From positions 124,001 to 188,000 of the forward strand of contig NZ_JAJGZV010000005.1 in the NCBI RefSeq assembly GCF_020805785.1: 64,000 bases of DNA. The letters run 5' to 3'. Shown here piece after piece: positions 60,083-64,000 of the stretch. This stretch comes from Flavobacterium chungbukense. GTDB taxonomy: Bacteria; Bacteroidota; Bacteroidia; Flavobacteriales; Flavobacteriaceae. Position 1 is the first letter of the stretch. Every line of letters starts with the position of its first letter. The position numbers and the translations under genes are program-made. The notes below the pieces were generated by a model. It did no database searches. It was not told where the DNA came from and worked only from the letters and a program-made list of their open reading frames with translations.

Positions 60083-60701
60083 ATAATTTTTCGTTTAGTT
60101 GTTGAATCAGTTTCTCTTTTTCATCACTTTCTGTAATGATTCCAGAAACGGCAATTCCGTGAATCCCAGTTTCTAGTAACGGACTCACATCACGTACTGT
60201 AATTCCTCCGATAGCGTAAACAGGAATTTGGAGTTTGTTTTTTTTAAGTTTTTCAAGAATGTCAAAATAACCTGCTAAACCTAAAATCGGGCTTAACTTT
60301 TCCTTTGTGTTTGTAAATCTAAATGGTCCCAAACCAATATAATCACAGCCATTCTTGATATGGTTTTCAATATCTTCAAATGTATTTGCCGTGCCTCCTA
60401 TTATTTTGTTTGTGCCTAAAATAGCTCTGGCTTCGTCAATTTTGGTATCAGTTAAACCTAAATGAATACCATCTGCGGCGATTTGTTCGGCAAGATGTAA
60501 ATCGTCATTTATAATAAAATTCGCAAGATATTCTTCACACAAAGGTTTTACAGCTTCCGCTAAAGTAAAAGTATCTTTGGAGGTTTGGTTTTTAAATCGC
60601 ATTTGCACCCAATTGCATCCCGCATCAAGTGCCTGATGAATGTTATACAGTTGCTGTTCGATAGTTTCGCCTTGTGAGATGTATTGCAGTTTGTTATACA
60701 T
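60063..60701 (-). CDS. thiE: Thiamine-phosphate synthase ThiE
   Basis: The 212-residue TIM-barrel enzyme couples the pyrimidine diphosphate to the thiazole phosphate. The family motifs are complete: WVQMRFKNQ (pyrophosphate loop), FIINDDLHLAEQIAADGIHLG, GGTANTFEDI, YIGLGPFRFTNTKEK and PVYAIGGITVRDV. It is the canonical copy in this operon. The second ThiE-like protein encoded two genes upstream is more divergent. It overlaps thiD by 8 bp and thiG by 20 bp. Confidence 0.96.
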   Translation of the reverse strand: MYNKLQYISQGETIEQQLYNIHQALDAGCNWVQMRFKNQTSKDTFTLAEAVKPLCEEYLANFIINDDLHLAEQIAADGIHLGLTDTKIDEARAILGTNKIIGGTANTFEDIENHIKNGCDYIGLGPFRFTNTKEKLSPILGLAGYFDILEKLKKNKLQIPVYAIGGITVRDVSPLLETGIHGIAVSGIITESDEKEKLIQQLNEKLYANIIA

Positions 60702-61446
60702 AATGGTATCCGATTAAGGTTGAAGTTGAACTTAGATAGTTTTCTATATAGTTTTTAGCATTTTTACAAGCTTCAAGATTGTTTTGATTTAAAGCTAAAT
60801 TTGAAGCAATTGCCGAAGAAAGCACACAGCCAGAACCATGTTTTTCAAAGCATTTTTTATCAGATGGAGGCAATTCTAAAATTTCATTTTTTAGAAATAA
60901 AAGATCTGTTCCAAGAGCAGTTTTATTATGGCCGCCTTTTAAGAGAATATGGGCTGAAGTTTCCTTTTTTCTCCAATACTCTTTTGAGATAAATCCTGGA
61001 AATAGCATTTCGATTTCATGATAATTCGGTGTTATGAGATCAATTTTTGATATGATTTTATTTAAATCCAAATAATCTTTAATATTTAAAAACTCAAATT
61101 TAGTCGTCGATTTTAAAACAGGATCCCAAACAATTTTTGTTGATGGAGAAAGCAGTTTTATTGTTGAAACAATTCGGCTTAAATCATATAAAGAAGAAAG
61201 AATTCCGATTTTCACAGCGCTTATTTTATAATTCAAAAACAAAGTTTCAATAGAACCAATGACAAAACTCAAATCTGTCCATTGAATTTCATAAAATTGA
61301 TTCTCAGTCTGAATGGTATTTGCGGTTGAAATAGCAAAACCATTTACTTTATGCTGCTCAAAGGTTTTGATATCAGCCAAAATTCCGGCTCCTCCTGAAG
61401 GATCTAAACCTGCGATTGTAAGCACGAAAGGGCGATCTTCTGACAT
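60694..61446 (-). CDS. thiD: Hydroxymethylpyrimidine/phosphomethylpyrimidine kinase ThiD
   Basis: The 250-residue ribokinase-like enzyme phosphorylates HMP and HMP-P to the diphosphate used by ThiE. The motifs TIAGLDPSGGAGILADIKTF at the N-terminus, VWDPVLKS, LITPNYHEIEMLF and EKHGSGCVLSSAIASNLAL (anion hole) are present. Length is normal. The N-terminal coding region overlaps the end of the upstream thiE-like gene by 43 bp, which is long for an operon overlap but leaves both frames intact. Confidence 0.95.
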   Translation of the reverse strand: MSEDRPFVLTIAGLDPSGGAGILADIKTFEQHKVNGFAISTANTIQTENQFYEIQWTDLSFVIGSIETLFLNYKISAVKIGILSSLYDLSRIVSTIKLLSPSTKIVWDPVLKSTTKFEFLNIKDYLDLNKIISKIDLITPNYHEIEMLFPGFISKEYWRKKETSAHILLKGGHNKTALGTDLLFLKNEILELPPSDKKCFEKHGSGCVLSSAIASNLALNQNNLEACKNAKNYIENYLSSTSTLIGYHYV

Positions 61447-62024
61447 ATTTTAAATTGTTTTATTGGGTTTTCATTATTCCAGATACTTCCTAAAAGAGCA
61501 ATATCATCAAAACCATTTTTCATTGTTTTTTGAATATTTTCAAGATCAATTCCGCCTAAAGCAATCACTTTTGTTTTATAATTTGTTCTTGATTTTAAAG
61601 CTTCAAAAAAATCTGTTTTTGGCTCATAATTTTCTTTTGAAATGCTTTTAAAAACGGGACTTAAGAAAGCGTAATCGAAATTTTCAAGGGAATTAAAATC
61701 TTCTATCGAATGTGTTGATGTTGATTTAGATTCGTTTTTAGACCTACAAGGTTTTGAAAACCTTGCAGGACGACCAAAATTGTTTTTTCTTTCTTTTTCA
61801 GAAAAATGCAAGCGATTAATGCCAAAATCTTCCGCTAAGTGATGATGATTGTGCAAAACCAAATTTGTTCGAAATTCCAATTTTATTTGATGAATAAACT
61901 CCGCCATTTCTAATTCAGAAAAATCAGGTTTCCGAACATGAAACAAAGACAATCCTTCTTCACATAAAGAATGAATTATCTTGATTTCATCAGCAACAGC
62001 AAAAGGATTAGAGATCACAATCAT
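61404..62024 (-). CDS. Second ThiE/TenI-like protein, carrying an in-frame palindromic insertion
   Basis: The 206-residue protein has a TenI/ThiE fold: ISNPFAVADEIKIIHSLCEEGLSLFHVRKP, TNLVLHNHHHLAEDFGINRLHFSE, FDYAFLSPVFKSISKENY and VIALGGIDLENIQ. It lacks several pyrophosphate-loop residues of true ThiE, so a TenI-like thiazole tautomerase or an accessory role fits better. Residues around 84-95 (GRPARFSKPCRS) are encoded by a near-perfect 27-bp palindrome and fall between two conserved segments. They look like an inserted repeat. It overlaps thiD by 43 bp. Confidence 0.82.
   Translation of the reverse strand: MIVISNPFAVADEIKIIHSLCEEGLSLFHVRKPDFSELEMAEFIHQIKLEFRTNLVLHNHHHLAEDFGINRLHFSEKERKNNFGRPARFSKPCRSKNESKSTSTHSIEDFNSLENFDYAFLSPVFKSISKENYEPKTDFFEALKSRTNYKTKVIALGGIDLENIQKTMKNGFDDIALLGSIWNNENPIKQFKICQKIALSCLQSQV
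61743..61769. repeat. 27-bp palindrome inside the second thiE-like gene
   Basis: The arms are CCTACAAGGTTTT and AAAACCTTGCAGG around a single G, with one mismatch between them. The element is an exact multiple of three and keeps the reading frame. Related ACAAGGTTTTGAAAACCTTG palindromes are, as far as I recall, dispersed in Flavobacterium genomes. Confidence 0.75.
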
Positions 62025-62062
62025 ATCTTTTCTCTTTATTCTTTCTTCTATTTTCTAAAACT

Positions 62063-63886
62063 CTAAATATAAATCTCTTTCCCTTGCTCAATAAATTCTT
62101 CTGATTTCTCCTGCATTCCTTTTTCAGCCGCAGCAACATCCCTAATTTCCTGAGATATTTTCATAGAACAGAATTTAGGACCGCACATCGAGCAGAAGTG
62201 CGCTACTTTTGCGCCATCTGCAGGAAGTGTTTCATCGTGAAATTCTCTTGCTGTATCAGGATCTAGCGCCAAATTAAATTGATCTTCCCAACGGAATTCA
62301 AAACGGGCTTTACTTAATGCATTATCGCGATATTGCGCTCCTGGATGGCCTTTTGCTAAATCTGCAGCATGAGCCGAAATTTTATAAGTGATCACTCCAT
62401 CTTTTACATCTTTTTTATTTGGTAAACCGAGATGTTCTTTTGGAGTTACATAACACAGCATTGCGCAACCGTACCAGCCAATCATTGCCGCTCCAATTGC
62501 CGATGTAATATGATCGTAACCTGGTGCAATATCTGTTGTTAAAGGACCTAATGTGTAAAAAGGCGCTTCATGGCAATGTTCTAATTGTTTGTCCATGTTT
62601 TTTTTAATCATGTGCATCGGAACGTGTCCAGGCCCTTCAATAAAAACCTGAACATCATGTTTCCAAGCAATTTTGGTCAATTCGCCTAAAGTTTCTAGTT
62701 CGGCAAATTGTGCAGCATCATTCGCGTCAGCAATCGAGCCTGGACGCAAACCATCTCCAAGAGAAAAAGCGACATCATATTGTTTCATAATTTCGCAGAT
62801 TTCTTCAAAATGAGTGTATAAGAAGTTTTCTTTATGATGAAATAAACACCATTTTGCCATAATTGAACCGCCTCGAGAAACAATTCCAGTCACACGATTT
62901 GCAGTTAAGTGAATATATCGAAGCAAAACTCCAGCGTGAATGGTGAAATAAGAAACACCTTGTTCTGCTTGCTCAATTAAAGTATCGCGGAAAATTTCCC
63001 AAGTCAAATCTTCGGCAATTCCTTTTACTTTTTCCAATGCCTGATAAATCGGAACGGTTCCAATTGGAACGGGTGAATTTCGGATAATCCATTCTCTGGT
63101 TTCATGAATGTTTTTTCCTGTTGATAAATCCATAATCGTGTCAGCTCCCCAACGGCAAGCCCAAACGGCTTTTTCTACTTCTTCTTCAATGCTGGAAGTG
63201 ACAGCACTGTTACCAATGTTGGCATTAATTTTTACCAAGAAATTTCGACCAACAATCATCGGTTCGCTTTCTGGATGGTTAATATTGTTTGGAATTATGG
63301 CTCTTCCGCAAGCTACTTCAGAACGAACAAATTCTGGAGTGATTTTACTTTTTGGCGTATTAGCACCGAAACTATGACCGCCGTGCTGGCATTGCATAGC
63401 TTTGGTTTGCTCATTTAAAAGTTCAATTCTTTGGTTTTCGCGAATGGCAATATATTCCATTTCAGGTGTGATAATTCCTTGTTTGGCGTAATACAATTGC
63501 GTTACGTTTGCTCCTTTTTTGGCACGTTTTGGCTGATGTAAATATTCAAAACGAAGATGGTTCAGACTTTCATCACGTAATCTGCTTTGTCCGTAATCAG
63601 ATGTTATTTCGCCCAAAATTTCAACATCATTTCGATCTAGAATCCAACTTTCGCGTAAGCGTGGCAGTCCTTTTCGGATATCAATTTCAACATTTGGATC
63701 TGTATATGGTCCTGAAGTATCGTAAACTGTTACAGGTGGATTTTTTTCTATTCCGCCATTTGAAAGTTTTGTGTCGCTAAGATGAATCTCGCGCATCGCT
63801 ACTTTTATAGGGTGAATTTCACCATCTATATATACTTTTTTAGAATTTGGAAATGGGGTTCTGGATATTTGTTCTTCTGTTGTCAT
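62063..63886 (-). CDS. thiC: Phosphomethylpyrimidine synthase ThiC
   Basis: The 607-residue radical SAM enzyme turns aminoimidazole ribotide into HMP-phosphate. The C-terminal cluster motif Cys565-x2-Cys568-x4-Cys573 is in FCSMCGPKFCSM. The core motifs NFLVKINANIGNSAV, DLSTGKNIHETREWI, VPIYQALEK, SRGGSIMAKWCL, FSLGDGLRPGSIADANDAAQ and EGPGHVPMHMI are all present. Length is typical. It is the first thi gene visible. thiS and a TPP riboswitch, if present, would lie beyond the window edge. Confidence 0.97.
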   Translation of the reverse strand: MTTEEQISRTPFPNSKKVYIDGEIHPIKVAMREIHLSDTKLSNGGIEKNPPVTVYDTSGPYTDPNVEIDIRKGLPRLRESWILDRNDVEILGEITSDYGQSRLRDESLNHLRFEYLHQPKRAKKGANVTQLYYAKQGIITPEMEYIAIRENQRIELLNEQTKAMQCQHGGHSFGANTPKSKITPEFVRSEVACGRAIIPNNINHPESEPMIVGRNFLVKINANIGNSAVTSSIEEEVEKAVWACRWGADTIMDLSTGKNIHETREWIIRNSPVPIGTVPIYQALEKVKGIAEDLTWEIFRDTLIEQAEQGVSYFTIHAGVLLRYIHLTANRVTGIVSRGGSIMAKWCLFHHKENFLYTHFEEICEIMKQYDVAFSLGDGLRPGSIADANDAAQFAELETLGELTKIAWKHDVQVFIEGPGHVPMHMIKKNMDKQLEHCHEAPFYTLGPLTTDIAPGYDHITSAIGAAMIGWYGCAMLCYVTPKEHLGLPNKKDVKDGVITYKISAHAADLAKGHPGAQYRDNALSKARFEFRWEDQFNLALDPDTAREFHDETLPADGAKVAHFCSMCGPKFCSMKISQEIRDVAAAEKGMQEKSEEFIEQGKEIYI

Positions 63887-63956
63887 AGTTTTTTGTTTCA
63901 GGTTTGAAGTTTAAAGTTTCAACTTGTTCGGATTGCGTTTATTTACAGTATTTTTC

Positions 63957-63984
63957 CGTAGAGGCGCACTGCTGTGCGTCTACG
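63957..63984. repeat. Palindrome CGTAGAGGCGCAC...GTGCGTCTACG at the window end
   Basis: The 13-nt and 11-nt arms pair with a 2-nt bulge around a TGCT loop. It is the same family as the palindrome at 37497 and lies in the gap upstream of thiC. The 114 bp visible upstream of thiC contain no THI-box. Confidence 0.65.
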
Positions 63985-64000
63985 TCCAGTGTGTAATTGG

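Overview
The window looks like chromosomal DNA of a Flavobacterium (Bacteroidota), probably a soil or freshwater species near F. johnsoniae. This rests on AT-rich DNA, TAnnTTTG-type -7 promoter boxes, neighbouring type IX secretion and gliding genes (porV, porU, gldJ), SusC/SusD pairs, a bacterial geranylgeranylglyceryl phosphate synthase and many lipoprotein signal peptides. I see no rRNA, tRNA, CRISPR array, phage or intact transposase.

Layout. (1) 1-7.7 kb: porV (cut by the window edge) and porU on the minus strand, divergent from gldJ and murF. (2) 7.7-35 kb: a beta-glucan utilisation locus. A membrane-spanning sensor/LuxR-type regulator is divergent from two paralogous susC-susD-lipoprotein cassettes. 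Four GH30 enzymes, a GH16 laminarinase-like enzyme, an EEP-fold hydrolase and a GH3 beta-glucosidase follow. A NrtR-like Nudix regulator lies just beyond. The enzyme set suggests degradation of beta-1,3/beta-1,6-glucan (laminarin or fungal wall glucan). (3) 35.4-38.4 kb: an alkylation-damage cluster with Ada (AraC HTH plus methyltransferase), a 2OG-Fe(II) oxygenase, a separate Ada-type metal-binding protein and AlkB. (4) 38.6-49 kb: GNAT, a nonsense-mutated SMR exporter, a WG-repeat protein, ahcY, a phosphopantetheinyl transferase, a Crp/Fnr regulator next to a small membrane protein and truncated haemoglobin, GGGP synthase, PnuC, a NadR-like/DUF4301 fusion and an ArfB-like release factor. (5) 49-51.4 kb: a TPP riboswitch followed by a TonB-dependent receptor. 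(6) 51.4-57.2 kb: housekeeping genes (greA, HIT, sensor kinase, flavin reductase, DUF3127, aat, MOSC). (7) 57.2-63.9 kb: a thiamine operon on the minus strand (thiC, a second thiE-like gene, thiD, thiE, thiG, thiH, thiF).

The most interesting signals lie outside or across the genes. The two susC leaders carry the same tandem 15-bp motif at identical spacing (33 bp) and identical distance from the start codon. A TGAT-N4-ATCA palindrome sits at about -42 of the promoter driving the haemoglobin genes beside a Crp/Fnr gene. A 27-bp palindrome appears to have inserted in frame in the second thiE-like gene. The SMR gene is broken exactly at its essential glutamate codon. The greA leader begins with a terminator-like hairpin. 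At least nine long intergenic inverted repeats of several families are scattered over the window, including one with 33-bp perfect arms.

I found no gene cluster that clearly forms a wholly new system. The leads most likely to be undescribed are the putative PUL operator, the Fnr-haemoglobin unit and the palindromic repeats, one of them inside a coding sequence.
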